DNA from: Mycobacterium sp. DL99 | Lineage (GTDB): Bacteria > Actinomycetota > Actinomycetes > Mycobacteriales > Mycobacteriaceae | Assembly: GCF_004762045.1 (NCBI RefSeq) | Contig: NZ_SJOM01000007.1 | Location: 2,024,783-2,088,782, forward strand | Direction of reading: 5' to 3' | Length of the DNA stretch: 64,000 nt | Shown: in pieces, positions 40,184-48,602 of the stretch | How the letters are laid out: each line of letters opens with the position of its first letter | Numbering within the stretch: the first letter of the stretch is position 1 | Program-made: the position numbers and the translations under genes | Notes under the pieces: model-generated | What the model was told of the DNA's origin: nothing | Databases searched by the model: none | Seen by the model: only the letters and a program-made list of their open reading frames with translations

Positions 40184-40540
40184 TCACGGTTCGTCGTAAC
40201 CCGGATGCGCGGCGGCAAGCCGTTGACGCACCAGGATGCGTAGGCAGGCGGTGACGTCGTCGGCCCGGTCATCGAGTTCGCCGGCGCGGATCGCCGCCGC
40301 CAGCGCGGCCTCATCGGTGAACCCGACCCCGGCCAAGGCCTCAGACGAGGCGGTGGCCGCAGCAGGGGTGTCGGAGGCCATCAGTTCGCGTTCGACCATC
40401 CGTAGCGCGTTGGCGGCGACCCTGGCCTGAAATTTCACCGGAGCTGCGACCGTCTCACTGTCGCGCACCTCGGTGTCGAGAAATTCCGCGACCGCGGCGA
40501 CGAGTTCGGCCGCGGTCGGCCGTCCGTACAGGTTGCTCAC
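40184..40540 (-). CDS. DUF6285 domain protein
   Basis: 118 residues, helical, starting SNLYGRPTAAELVAAVAEFLDTEV, the hallmark of a family usually encoded after an acyl-CoA dehydrogenase and an APH-fold gene. GTG start overlaps the stop of the phosphotransferase-like gene (GTGA). Function unknown; gene order suggests a helper of acyl-CoA metabolism. It ends 5 bases from the convergent methyltransferase stop. Confidence 0.78.
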   Translation of the reverse strand: MSNLYGRPTAAELVAAVAEFLDTEVRDSETVAAPVKFQARVAANALRMVERELMASDTPAAATASSEALAGVGFTDEAALAAAIRAGELDDRADDVTACLRILVRQRLAAAHPGYDEP

Positions 40541-41517
40541 CAGCTGCTCCCGTCCAGCAGACACAACAGGTCCCACTCGGTCTCACAGACTCGACGCCCG
40601 ATCGTCGCCAGCTCTACCGACGGGGTCTGCCCGCTCAGGTGTCGTTCTGCCTGATAGCGGCAGATGACACCCCAGCGCAGCGTGGCGAGCACCAGCCACC
40701 AGCGGATCGCGGACCTGTCGAGGGTGACGCCGCCGGCTTCCTCGTAGTCGTTCAGAAAGCTCTCGATGCTGCCCAGCCCGCCTGCCCCGAGGGCGGGCGG
40801 GGCCCCGAACCGCCAGGCCCGGATGCAGAACCAGGCCAGGTCTTCGTACACCTCGCCGAGGTGCACCAACTCCCAGTCCAGTACCGCGGCCAGGCCTGAG
40901 TCGTCGACGATCACATTGCCCATCCGGAAGTCACCGTGCACCAACCGCAGCGGCGACGCGGGCGGCCGGTTCGCGGCCAGCCAGCGAAACACCCACTCGA
41001 AAGTGGCTGTGGTATCGCCCATCTCGTCGAGCTGCTCCCGCCATTGGGATATCTGGTCCTGCTCGACGAGGCCGGGTAGCGCGGGCGGCTCGGCCCGATG
41101 GATGGCAGCCAGCGCCTGTGCGCACTGAGTGAGCAGCCGGGCCCGGCCGGCATCGTCGAGCGTGCGTTGAATGCGTCGCACGATGGTCTCGCCACCGATG
41201 AAGTCACAGATCAGGAAGGGATCACCCAGCGCGGCAACGGAATTGTCGGCGATCAGTACGTGGGGGACCGGCGCCCCGGCCAGAGCCGCCGCCCGTTGAG
41301 CGCCGGCCTCCAGCTCCATCCCGGCATGTACCTCATCGGGTGCCCCGGTGCGCAGGATCAACGGGCGCCGAGCCGAGTCCGTGATGGCGTCGAAGGACCA
41401 CGTGGTGCGGCTGGCTCCGCCGGTCAGCTCACGCAGGTCCTCCACGGCCACCCGGTCGCCGAGCACCGGGGTGAGAACATCGACCAGCCGGGAGGTGAGC
41501 AGGCCGGTCTCGGTCAC
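40537..41517 (-). CDS. APH-fold phosphotransferase family protein (acyl-CoA dehydrogenase-associated)
   Basis: 326 residues. Catalytic loop VHGDFRMGNVIVDD and metal motif LDWE are intact, so kinase activity is plausible. N-terminal ELTGGASRTTWSF is the glycine-rich loop of the family. In actinobacteria such genes accompany FadE-type dehydrogenases, where some phosphorylate hydroxyacyl-CoAs (as ACAD10/11-like systems do). GTG start overlaps the dehydrogenase stop (GTGA). That function is inferred from context only. Confidence 0.85.
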   Translation of the reverse strand: MTETGLLTSRLVDVLTPVLGDRVAVEDLRELTGGASRTTWSFDAITDSARRPLILRTGAPDEVHAGMELEAGAQRAAALAGAPVPHVLIADNSVAALGDPFLICDFIGGETIVRRIQRTLDDAGRARLLTQCAQALAAIHRAEPPALPGLVEQDQISQWREQLDEMGDTTATFEWVFRWLAANRPPASPLRLVHGDFRMGNVIVDDSGLAAVLDWELVHLGEVYEDLAWFCIRAWRFGAPPALGAGGLGSIESFLNDYEEAGGVTLDRSAIRWWLVLATLRWGVICRYQAERHLSGQTPSVELATIGRRVCETEWDLLCLLDGSSW

Positions 41518-42758
41518 CGCTTGGCCTTGCCGAACCCGAACAGCCGCTGCGCCACCCGGCGCATCTGGATCTCCTCGGCGCCTTCGGTGATGCGGTAGCG
41601 CCGGTGGTGGCGGTAGATGTGCTCGAACGGTTCGTGACGGCTGTAGCCGATGCCACCGTGCACCTGCATGGCCCGATCGGCCGCTTCGCACACCAGGCGG
41701 TTGGCGCGGTAGTTGGCCATCGACACCTTGTCGGACACTTCCATGTGGTGGTTCTGGTCCAACTGCGTCGCGGCGTAACGGACGAGCAGCCTGACCATCT
41801 GCGCTTCGGTCTGCAATTCCACCAACGGCCACTGCACGGCCTGGTTCACCGCCAGCGGCTTGCCGAACACCATGCGTCGGTTGGCATAGTCCACTGCACG
41901 ATCGATACAGAACTGGGCCGCGCCCAGGCTGCTGGCGGCCTGACGAATCCGGTTCTCGTGCAGGAACGTCTGTCCGACCTCCAGTCCGCGGTCGATCTCG
42001 CCGAGCACCGCATCGGCAGGCACCCGCACGTTGTTCAACTCGACCTCGCCGTGATCGGTGGGCATGTTGAACGTCCACCAGTAGAACGGGACGGTGAATC
42101 CGGGCGAGTCGGTGGGCACCAGGAATGCGGTGATGCCACGGGCCTGGCCGGGCTCGCCGGAGGTCCGGGCGAAGATCAGATCGTGGGTGGCGCGGTGTAC
42201 TCCGGTGTTCCACCGCTTGCGGCCGTTGATGATCCAGCCATCTCCGTCAGGTATCGCCGTGGTCTCCAGCCAGGTGGCATCCGATCCGTGGTCGGGCTCG
42301 GTCAACCCGAACGCCATCGAACGCCTGCCGGTGAGCATCGCCTCGACCCAGTCGGCCTTCTGCGCCTCGGTGCCGAACCGGTCCATCATGATCACCTGCG
42401 GGAAGTTGCCCACGATCGAGGACTCGTCCTGCAGGTCGTTGTGCAGTCCGAGGCCCTTGTGCGCCAGGTGTTCCCGGATGACGGCCATATCCAGGTTGCT
42501 ACCGTCCCGCCCGCCGAACCGGGCGGGCAGACCGTAGCGCAGCCATCCGGCCGCATCGGCCCGGCGACGCATCTCGTCGAGCAGATCCTCCCAGGCCCGG
42601 GCGGGCACTCCGCCGTTCTCCCAGTCGGTGCGGGCATATTCGCGGCGCTGGTCGAAGTACTGCATATGCTCGCGCTCAAGCGGCTTGATCTCGGCCTCGA
42701 TGAACTCGTCCATCTCGGTGAGCACAGTCGAAAGATGGTCGGGTAAAGCGAAATCCAC
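41514..42758 (-). CDS. Acyl-CoA dehydrogenase (ACAD10/11-like)
   Basis: 414 residues. N-terminal YDQRR..., AFGLTEPDHGSDATW as the flavin motif, and ITEGAEEIQMRRVAQRLFG with the catalytic-loop Glu at the C-terminus. The set of this enzyme plus an APH-fold kinase plus DUF6285 resembles the two halves of ACAD10/11, which dispose of 4-hydroxy acids. GTG start with AAAGAGAG upstream. The TetR gene ends 33 bases before it, so it may be read from the upstream HGD-like operon. Confidence 0.88.
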   Translation of the reverse strand: MDFALPDHLSTVLTEMDEFIEAEIKPLEREHMQYFDQRREYARTDWENGGVPARAWEDLLDEMRRRADAAGWLRYGLPARFGGRDGSNLDMAVIREHLAHKGLGLHNDLQDESSIVGNFPQVIMMDRFGTEAQKADWVEAMLTGRRSMAFGLTEPDHGSDATWLETTAIPDGDGWIINGRKRWNTGVHRATHDLIFARTSGEPGQARGITAFLVPTDSPGFTVPFYWWTFNMPTDHGEVELNNVRVPADAVLGEIDRGLEVGQTFLHENRIRQAASSLGAAQFCIDRAVDYANRRMVFGKPLAVNQAVQWPLVELQTEAQMVRLLVRYAATQLDQNHHMEVSDKVSMANYRANRLVCEAADRAMQVHGGIGYSRHEPFEHIYRHHRRYRITEGAEEIQMRRVAQRLFGFGKAKR

Positions 42759-42772
42759 GATGATCTCTCTTT

Positions 42773-42798
42773 CTCGGGTCAGAAGCTCGGGTCAGAAG
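42773..42798. repeat. Perfect 13-bp tandem duplication across the TetR stop
   Basis: CTCGGGTCAGAAG occurs twice in direct succession (42773-42785, 42786-42798). The second copy contains the stop codon of the TetR gene; the first lies in the leader of the acyl-CoA dehydrogenase gene. Confidence 0.8.
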
Positions 42799-43403
42799 CC
42801 GTACAAGGTTCTCTTCCAGATGGTGGACAGGGTGGCGATGGCGTCGGCATCGCTGATCTCGATACCCAGCCCGGACTGGCCGACGAAGACTGTGGTGAAG
42901 TTCTCGAACAACAAGGCGATGGCCGCGCCGACATGTTCTGGATGCAGTCCTTTAGCGTGGCCCTGCCCCTGGGCGTGGTGCACCGATGCGATGACGATGT
43001 CGATACCGAACCGGCGGAACTTGTTCTGCACGTCGGCGAATCGCTGCTGGGTGGCCGCCAGTTGGGCGACGGCGATCATGATGCCGATGTTCTGTTTGAA
43101 GATGTTCCAGTAGCCGGTGACCACCGTGGTGAAGAACTCGGTGTCGTCGGGAGGGTCCGGCAGGTGCAGGTTCAGGCCGGATGGTTCCACGACGTCGTGC
43201 AGGAACGATTCGGCCAGCGCTGCCAGTAGATCCTCTTTGTCGGTGAAATACCGGTAGAACACCGCCGGGCTCTTGCCCGCGGCCGAGGTGATGTCGGACA
43301 AGGTGGTGCCGTGAAAGCCCCGCTCGGCGAACAGTTTCCGCGCGGCCAACTCAATGGCAGACCGCGTCTGGCGACCCTTGGTGCCCAGCTCGGCAGCGGT
43401 CAT
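42792..43403 (-). CDS. TetR family transcriptional regulator
   Basis: 203 residues. HTH from GRQTRSAIELAARKLFAERGFHGTTLSDI to SPAVFYRYFTDKEDLLAALAE, a clear TetR reading head. ATG at 43403 is used; it lies 7 bases after the HMG-CoA lyase stop, so the regulator is the last member of the HGD-like operon. It probably senses a CoA thioester or aromatic intermediate of the pathway and controls the promoter at 47892-47920. Confidence 0.87.
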   Translation of the reverse strand: MTAAELGTKGRQTRSAIELAARKLFAERGFHGTTLSDITSAAGKSPAVFYRYFTDKEDLLAALAESFLHDVVEPSGLNLHLPDPPDDTEFFTTVVTGYWNIFKQNIGIMIAVAQLAATQQRFADVQNKFRRFGIDIVIASVHHAQGQGHAKGLHPEHVGAAIALLFENFTTVFVGQSGLGIEISDADAIATLSTIWKRTLYGF

Positions 43404-43410
43404 CGACGCC

Positions 43411-44313
43411 TCAACCCAAGATCCGGTCGCCGGCCCGCAGCAGCGCGCTGGGAAGCTCATGGCCCACGGCGTCCTGGGCGACACGGGCCGCGTCGATGGC
43501 GGCGGTCAGTTCGACATCGACGTCGATATCGCTGTCGCGCAACATGTAGACGAGGTCCTCGGTGGCGATGTTGCCGCTGGCGCCCGGCGCGAACGGGCAG
43601 CCGCCCAAACCGCCGACCGACGCGTCCAGGCGGGTGACCCCGGACTGCACGGCCGCGTAGGCACTGGCCAGGCCTGCTCCGCGGGTGTTGTGGAAGTGTG
43701 CCCCCAGCGGCAGGTCACCGATCAGCGGCCGGACCTTCTCGATCAACGAGCTGACCCGGCGCGGGGTGGTGGTGCCGATGGTGTCGGCAATGGCTATCCG
43801 TTTCACGCCGAAACCTACTGCAGCCGAGGCGATGTCGAGCACCCGCTGCGGATCGGTCGGGCCGTCGAACGGGCAGTCCCACGCGGTGGCGATGATCACC
43901 TCCACCGAGGTGTCGCTGTCACCCGCGATGGCCACGATGTCGGCGATCTGTGCCGTGGCCTCGGCCGAGGTGCGTCCCACGTTGGAATGGGAGTGGGCAT
44001 CCGATGCGGATACCACGTACTCGATGGAACGCAGGCCGGCGGCGATGGCTCGTTTGGCGCCGTTGGGGCTCGCGACCAGCGCGGAGAACTCCACCTCGGG
44101 AAATCTATAGAGCTCTTCGGCGAGTTCGGCCGCGTCGGCCAGTGCCGGCACCTTCGACGGTGAGACGAAGGCGGTGGCCTCCACCTCCCGCACCCCGGTG
44201 GCGACGATGGCTTCGAGGATCGCGACCTTGGCGGACAACGGAATCGGCGTCTCGATCTGCAGGCCGTCCCGCAGGCACACCTCGCGGATATCGACCTTCG
44301 TCGGCAGGTTCAT
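43411..44313 (-). CDS. Hydroxymethylglutaryl-CoA lyase family protein
   Basis: 300 residues, DRE-TIM metallolyase. VCLRDGLQIE holds the catalytic Arg-Asp, HFHNTRG the metal-binding His pair, and GGLGGCPFAPGASGN the cysteine signature of HMG-CoA lyases. It would cleave an HMG-CoA-like thioester into acetyl-CoA and acetoacetate or a homolog. Starts one base past the CaiB stop. The CoA transferase next to it probably makes its substrate. Confidence 0.9.
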   Translation of the reverse strand: MNLPTKVDIREVCLRDGLQIETPIPLSAKVAILEAIVATGVREVEATAFVSPSKVPALADAAELAEELYRFPEVEFSALVASPNGAKRAIAAGLRSIEYVVSASDAHSHSNVGRTSAEATAQIADIVAIAGDSDTSVEVIIATAWDCPFDGPTDPQRVLDIASAAVGFGVKRIAIADTIGTTTPRRVSSLIEKVRPLIGDLPLGAHFHNTRGAGLASAYAAVQSGVTRLDASVGGLGGCPFAPGASGNIATEDLVYMLRDSDIDVDVELTAAIDAARVAQDAVGHELPSALLRAGDRILG

Positions 44314-44314
44314 C

Positions 44315-45517
44315 TCACAGCACCCCCTCTGCGCGCAGGGTTTCCAGGTCTTGTGCACTGCGCCCGAGCAGGTCGCCGTACACCTCGTCGTTGTGCTGGC
44401 CCGGTCGGGCTGAGCCGGCGTTGCGGATCGTGCCGGGTGACGCGGAGAGCACCGGGACGACGCCGGGGCCTTTTACGGTCCGTCCGATCCGCTCATCGAA
44501 GTGGTCGGCGATCATCCCGCGGGCCTGCAGTTGCGGATCTTCCACCACCTCGGCCACGGTGTTGATCGGCCCGCTGATCACACCGGCCTGCGACAGGGTT
44601 TCGATGATCTCCTCCGGCTGCCGCTTGCCGGCCCAATCGCCGATGATCTTGTCCAGCTCGTCCTGATTGCGGCCGCGGGCAACGTGATTGGCGAATCGAT
44701 CGTCGGTTGCCAGCTCGGGGCTCCCCATCGCCGCGCACAGCCGGCGGAACACGGTGTCCTGGTTGGCGGCGATCACCACCCAGCTGCCGTTGGCGCTCTG
44801 GTAGATGTTCGACGGCGCGATACCTTCCAGCCGCGTGCCCGACGGCCCGCGTACCACCCCGCCGATGTCGTAGTCGGGGATGGTGGATTCCTGTATCGCC
44901 AGACAACTTTCGGTGAGCGCGGTGTCGACGATCTGCCCCTCGCCGGTGACGGTCCGCCGGTACAGCGCGGCCAGGGCGCCCTGGGCGGCGAACATGCCGG
45001 CCAGGCTGTCGCCCAGGGACAGGGCCAGCCGCGGTGGGGGGCCGCCGGGGAACCCGTTCATGTGCCGCAGCCCGCTCGACGCCTCGGCCACCGAGGCATA
45101 GCCGGCCTTGCCGGCGTCCGGCCCGGTCTGTCCGTATCCGGATACCCGCACCAGGATGATGCCCTTATTGCGTTCGCGCAGAACGTCGTAGCCCAGATTC
45201 CACTTCTCCAGGGTGCCGGGCCGGAAGTTCTCCACGATGATGTCCGACCGGTCGACCAGCTCGAGGAACAACTCCCTGCCCTTGGCGGTCCGAAGGTCCA
45301 AGGTGACGGCCTTCTTGTTGCGGGCGTGCACGGTCCAGAAGAAGTGGTGCCCGTCGAGCTCGGCCTGCCCCCAGGTGCGCAGCGGATCCGGGGTGGCCGG
45401 CAGTTCGATCTTGATGACCTCGGCACCCATGTCGCCGAGCAGGCGGCCGGCGAACGGACCCGAGATCAGGGTGCCGAGCTCGATCACCCTGATGCCGTCC
45501 AAAGCTCCGGTGGTCAT
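44315..45517 (-). CDS. CaiB/BaiF family (class III) CoA transferase
   Basis: 400 residues. RVIELGTLISGPFAGRLLGDMGAEVIKIE is the family N-terminus, followed by NKKAVTLDLRTAKGRE and LVENF-like DIIVENFRPGTLEKW. It moves CoA between carboxylic acids, for example succinyl-CoA to an HMG- or citramalate-like acid. ATG overlaps the hydrolase stop (ATGA). The pairing with an HMG-CoA-lyase-family enzyme suggests sequential activation and cleavage of a branched dicarboxylate. Confidence 0.9.
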   Translation of the reverse strand: MTTGALDGIRVIELGTLISGPFAGRLLGDMGAEVIKIELPATPDPLRTWGQAELDGHHFFWTVHARNKKAVTLDLRTAKGRELFLELVDRSDIIVENFRPGTLEKWNLGYDVLRERNKGIILVRVSGYGQTGPDAGKAGYASVAEASSGLRHMNGFPGGPPPRLALSLGDSLAGMFAAQGALAALYRRTVTGEGQIVDTALTESCLAIQESTIPDYDIGGVVRGPSGTRLEGIAPSNIYQSANGSWVVIAANQDTVFRRLCAAMGSPELATDDRFANHVARGRNQDELDKIIGDWAGKRQPEEIIETLSQAGVISGPINTVAEVVEDPQLQARGMIADHFDERIGRTVKGPGVVPVLSASPGTIRNAGSARPGQHNDEVYGDLLGRSAQDLETLRAEGVL

Positions 45518-46746
45518 GCCGGATCCAGCGGAAATCCGTGCCGGTGCAGCCAATCCGTGCAGATCGCGACGGCCTGGCGGAGAGTGTCGCGCTGATCCGG
45601 GCCCGAGTAGTAGTGGTTGGCGCCGGGGATCTCGTGCATCTCCTTGTCGGAATGGCCGATCGCCTCGTACAGCCGGCGGGTGTGGCTGGGGGTGCAGGCG
45701 TCGTCGGCCAGGTTGCCGATCACCAGGGCGGGGATCGCGATATCAGGCCCGGCCTTGACGGCGTCGCCGTTGGCGTCGTCGTAGCTCCACTGCGATAGCC
45801 AGCTGCGCAGCGTGCAGAATCTCGCCAGGCCGACCGGGCTCATGTTGACCACCTGGGGATCACCCAGATAACACGTACCGGGTTGGCGATCGTTGGGGTC
45901 GACGGTGGGGTCCAGCCACCGCGGGTCCGCCATGGTGCCGTGCACGACGAAGGCGAACTCGTCATCGGGACGTCCGGCGGCCTTGAGTTCCGCCAGCTTT
46001 TCTTTGACCCACTTGGTGATTCGCCGGTTCCGGGCGATCTGGGCCTGGTGGTAACGCTCCAGGAACTCCGGCGTGTAGGGCGGCTGGTTGGGGTTGTCCG
46101 GGTCGTAGAGATCGAGTTCCGGGTCCCGCTTGGTCGGGTCGTTCTCGTCGAGGATGGACGCGTCCATCCATTCGGTCATCGTGCCGTGCCGGCTGATGTG
46201 CGCGGCCAACAGCATGATTCCGTCGGCGGGGATCAGGCCGAGCTTGGTGAGGTCTGGCCCGTCACCGGACGGGCTCGCCGTCACCGTCGGATGCTGGGCC
46301 TGCTGTTGGTAGAACACCGACAGCGACCCGCCGCCACTCCATCCGGCCAGGACGACCTTGTCGTAGCCCAGTCGGCGCTTGGCGTCCTTGATGCACTCGC
46401 CGAGATCCTCGACCACCTTCTCCATGAGCAGTGCCGAGTCGGTGCCCCGGAACCGGCTGTTGCAGTAGATGACGTGGTGTCCGGCGCGGGCCAGGGCATT
46501 GATCATGGGCAGGTACGCGCCGCCGCCGATCGGGTGCATGAACACCAGCACTGTATCTGATGTCGCCGCCGGGGCGGCTCCGACGGCCGACGGCTCTGGC
46601 GCTTTGGGCCGCAGCAGGTAGCTCTCCAGCACGACGAGTTCTGCGACGCCGCCGTACACGTCGCGCACCGACGAGTTGTTCTGGTAGGCAACCAGATACG
46701 GGATGCGGTCGTATTCGTGCTTCACAGGCGCTTCAACAGTTGTCAT
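45514..46746 (-). CDS. Alpha/beta hydrolase (large, PHB-depolymerase-like architecture)
   Basis: 410 residues. Nucleophile elbow LAGWSGGGSLS; acid in NLADDACTPSH; His in IPGANHYYSGPDQR near the C-terminus. An insertion of about 120 residues between elbow and acid forms a cap. ATG two bases after the stop of the dioxygenase-like gene. In a ring-cleavage operon it could hydrolyse the fission product or an ester substrate; actual activity unknown. Confidence 0.85.
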   Translation of the reverse strand: MTTVEAPVKHEYDRIPYLVAYQNNSSVRDVYGGVAELVVLESYLLRPKAPEPSAVGAAPAATSDTVLVFMHPIGGGAYLPMINALARAGHHVIYCNSRFRGTDSALLMEKVVEDLGECIKDAKRRLGYDKVVLAGWSGGGSLSVFYQQQAQHPTVTASPSGDGPDLTKLGLIPADGIMLLAAHISRHGTMTEWMDASILDENDPTKRDPELDLYDPDNPNQPPYTPEFLERYHQAQIARNRRITKWVKEKLAELKAAGRPDDEFAFVVHGTMADPRWLDPTVDPNDRQPGTCYLGDPQVVNMSPVGLARFCTLRSWLSQWSYDDANGDAVKAGPDIAIPALVIGNLADDACTPSHTRRLYEAIGHSDKEMHEIPGANHYYSGPDQRDTLRQAVAICTDWLHRHGFPLDPA

Positions 46747-46748
46747 CT

Positions 46749-47852
46749 CTAGTGCTGCCCCAGATCGTTGGCGAGGATTTCGGCGGACGGGATGAGACGG
46801 CGGCGGGTGTCGATGGCGATCACCGACCAGTCGACGCGGTCGTAGTCGTCGAACTTTCGGCGGGCACGTTCCCGCGCCTTCTCCGGGGCTCCGTGGTGAA
46901 CACCCTGTGGTGCATGGGAAACCAGGCCGGGCGGCATCGGGATGCCGTACAGCGAACCACCGTGGAAGAACGCGATCTCGTCGTAGTCGACGTTGCGGTG
47001 ATACCACGGGGTGCGCTCGGTGCCCGGCACGGTTTCGGCGGGCTTGGGCAGGAAGTTCATCACGTACACACCGGTGGCCTGCATGAAGAGGTGCACGGTC
47101 GGTGGCAGGTGCACGCTCTCGGAAGTGATGACGGTGTAGTCCTCGATATTGAAGGTGAACGGGAAGTTGTCGCCCCGCCAGCCTTCCACGTCAAGGGGAT
47201 TGTGTTGGTAGAACAGCGAAGTCGGCCCGCCTTCATGAATCAGACGGACCTCGTATTCTCCGGCGTCCTGCGGCCCGACGCCGTCGTCGATCGGCTGCGG
47301 CTCTGGAATGGTGACCTGCGCCGGGTCGAACGGGAAGTGGCGGCCCAGGGTGCCGGCCGGCGGGACCCGGAAATCGTCGGTGGCCTGGATCATGAGCCAC
47401 GTGCTCTCGGTGTCCGGCACCTGGCGGAACGTGCAGGCCTTCGGGATGTAGACCCAGTCGCCCTCGCGGTAGCGCAGCGGGCCGAACTCGGTCTCCAGGA
47501 GGCCCGATCCCTTGTGGACGAACAACAGTAGGTCGCCGTCGACGTAGCGGACGAAGAACGGCATCTCCTCGGTACGCCGGCTCAGCAGCACCTGGCAGTC
47601 GGCGTTGGAGAACATCAGCAGCGGGCCGCCCTGGGCATCGGTGGCGTCGCTGGGCTTGAGCTCACTGGACAACACGTCGGTGGGGCGCAGCGGGCCGACG
47701 GTGCGGTAGGCGGTGGGGTCGTTGCGCCGGTACATGTTGGCGGTCCGGCCGACGAAACCGCCGCGACCGAGTTCGTCGTCCTTGAGGCCGTCGAGGTCGG
47801 CATGCACCCGTTTCGGGGTCTTGCCTTTACGCAGGTGGACGAAGGATTCCAT
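46749..47852 (-). CDS. Homogentisate 1,2-dioxygenase-like cupin
   Basis: 367 residues, shorter than true homogentisate dioxygenases (about 430). Two cupin halves; the iron ligands expected from the human enzyme can be mapped: His in WYHRN, an acid in the following VDYDEIAFF, and His in QGVHHGAPE. The N-terminal FVHLRKGKTPKRVHADL is typical of the actinobacterial subgroup. It likely opens an aromatic ring or oxidises a related enol. ATG at 47852 has CAGGAG 6 bases upstream. First gene of the operon down to the TetR gene. Its exact substrate, homogentisate or another gentisate-like ring, is not settled. Confidence 0.8.
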   Translation of the reverse strand: MESFVHLRKGKTPKRVHADLDGLKDDELGRGGFVGRTANMYRRNDPTAYRTVGPLRPTDVLSSELKPSDATDAQGGPLLMFSNADCQVLLSRRTEEMPFFVRYVDGDLLLFVHKGSGLLETEFGPLRYREGDWVYIPKACTFRQVPDTESTWLMIQATDDFRVPPAGTLGRHFPFDPAQVTIPEPQPIDDGVGPQDAGEYEVRLIHEGGPTSLFYQHNPLDVEGWRGDNFPFTFNIEDYTVITSESVHLPPTVHLFMQATGVYVMNFLPKPAETVPGTERTPWYHRNVDYDEIAFFHGGSLYGIPMPPGLVSHAPQGVHHGAPEKARERARRKFDDYDRVDWSVIAIDTRRRLIPSAEILANDLGQH

Positions 47853-47891
47853 GCTCGACTCCTGAAAGGTGCGGGGCAAAAACTGAAAGTG

Positions 47892-47920
47892 ACTTTACTT
47901 TTTGTTAAAGCCGGTGACAA
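47892..47920 (-). promoter_or_regulatory. Promoter and operator of the HGD-like operon
   Basis: TTGTCA (47920-47915) and TAAAGT (47897-47892) are 17 bases apart on the minus strand, a near-consensus sigma-A promoter. CTTTA-N8-TAAAG (47893-47910) is an inverted repeat covering the spacer and -10, a good repressor site, presumably for the TetR encoded at the operon end. Confidence 0.65.
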
Positions 47921-48028
47921 GGGGTTCTGCGGACTGAACTTCCGCGTTTTGGGCCCGGCTTCCCGGGGTAGCCCTCCAGCGGGCGCCCAGGCTGGATCCT
48001 GCCCGTCGGTGTGAACGAAAGGACTGTC

Positions 48029-48586
48029 ATGAGAAAGGAATTGGAAGGCCGCAGGGTCGGGATTCTTGCCGCCGACGGTGTCGAGCGCATCGAGCTCGAA
48101 CAACCCCGCGCGGCCGTCGAGAACGAGGGCGGTCACGTCGAGCTGCTGTCACTGAGGGCCGGTGAAATCCAGGCTCGTGATCACGATCTCGAACCGGCGG
48201 GCACCTTTCCGGTGGACCGCACGGTTGCCGAGGCTAAGGTCGATCAGTTCGACGCGCTGATCCTGCCCGGGGGGACCGTGAATCCGGACAAATTGAGGCT
48301 CGACAAGACTGCGGTGGCGTTCGTCCGCGATTTCGTCCGATCGGGCAAGCCCGTCGCGGCGATCTGCCACGGACCGTGGACCCTGGTCGAGGCGGACGTG
48401 GTACGCGGCCGGACGCTCACCAGCTATCCGAGTATCCGCACGGATCTCGGGAACGCCGGTGCGACCGTGGTGGACCGGCAGGTCTGCATCGACGGCAACC
48501 TGATCACCAGCCGCGCCCCCGGCGATCTGCCCGCGTTCTGTGAGGTGATCATCGAGGCGTTGGCGTGCACACCGGCCCAGACGTGA
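48029..48586 (+). CDS. DJ-1/PfpI family glutamine amidotransferase-like protein
   Basis: 185 residues of the PfpI/YhbO group. Nucleophile elbow AAICHGPWTL with the conserved Cys, and EGGHVELLSL / LPGGTVNPDKLR as other family marks. Members act as stress-linked glyoxalase/deglycase-type enzymes. ATG at 48029 has AAAGGA 5 bases upstream; an in-frame ATG at 48011 has none. Divergent from the HGD-like operon. Confidence 0.9.
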   Translation: MRKELEGRRVGILAADGVERIELEQPRAAVENEGGHVELLSLRAGEIQARDHDLEPAGTFPVDRTVAEAKVDQFDALILPGGTVNPDKLRLDKTAVAFVRDFVRSGKPVAAICHGPWTLVEADVVRGRTLTSYPSIRTDLGNAGATVVDRQVCIDGNLITSRAPGDLPAFCEVIIEALACTPAQT

Positions 48587-48602
48587 GCGCCGGTCGACCC
48601 CG

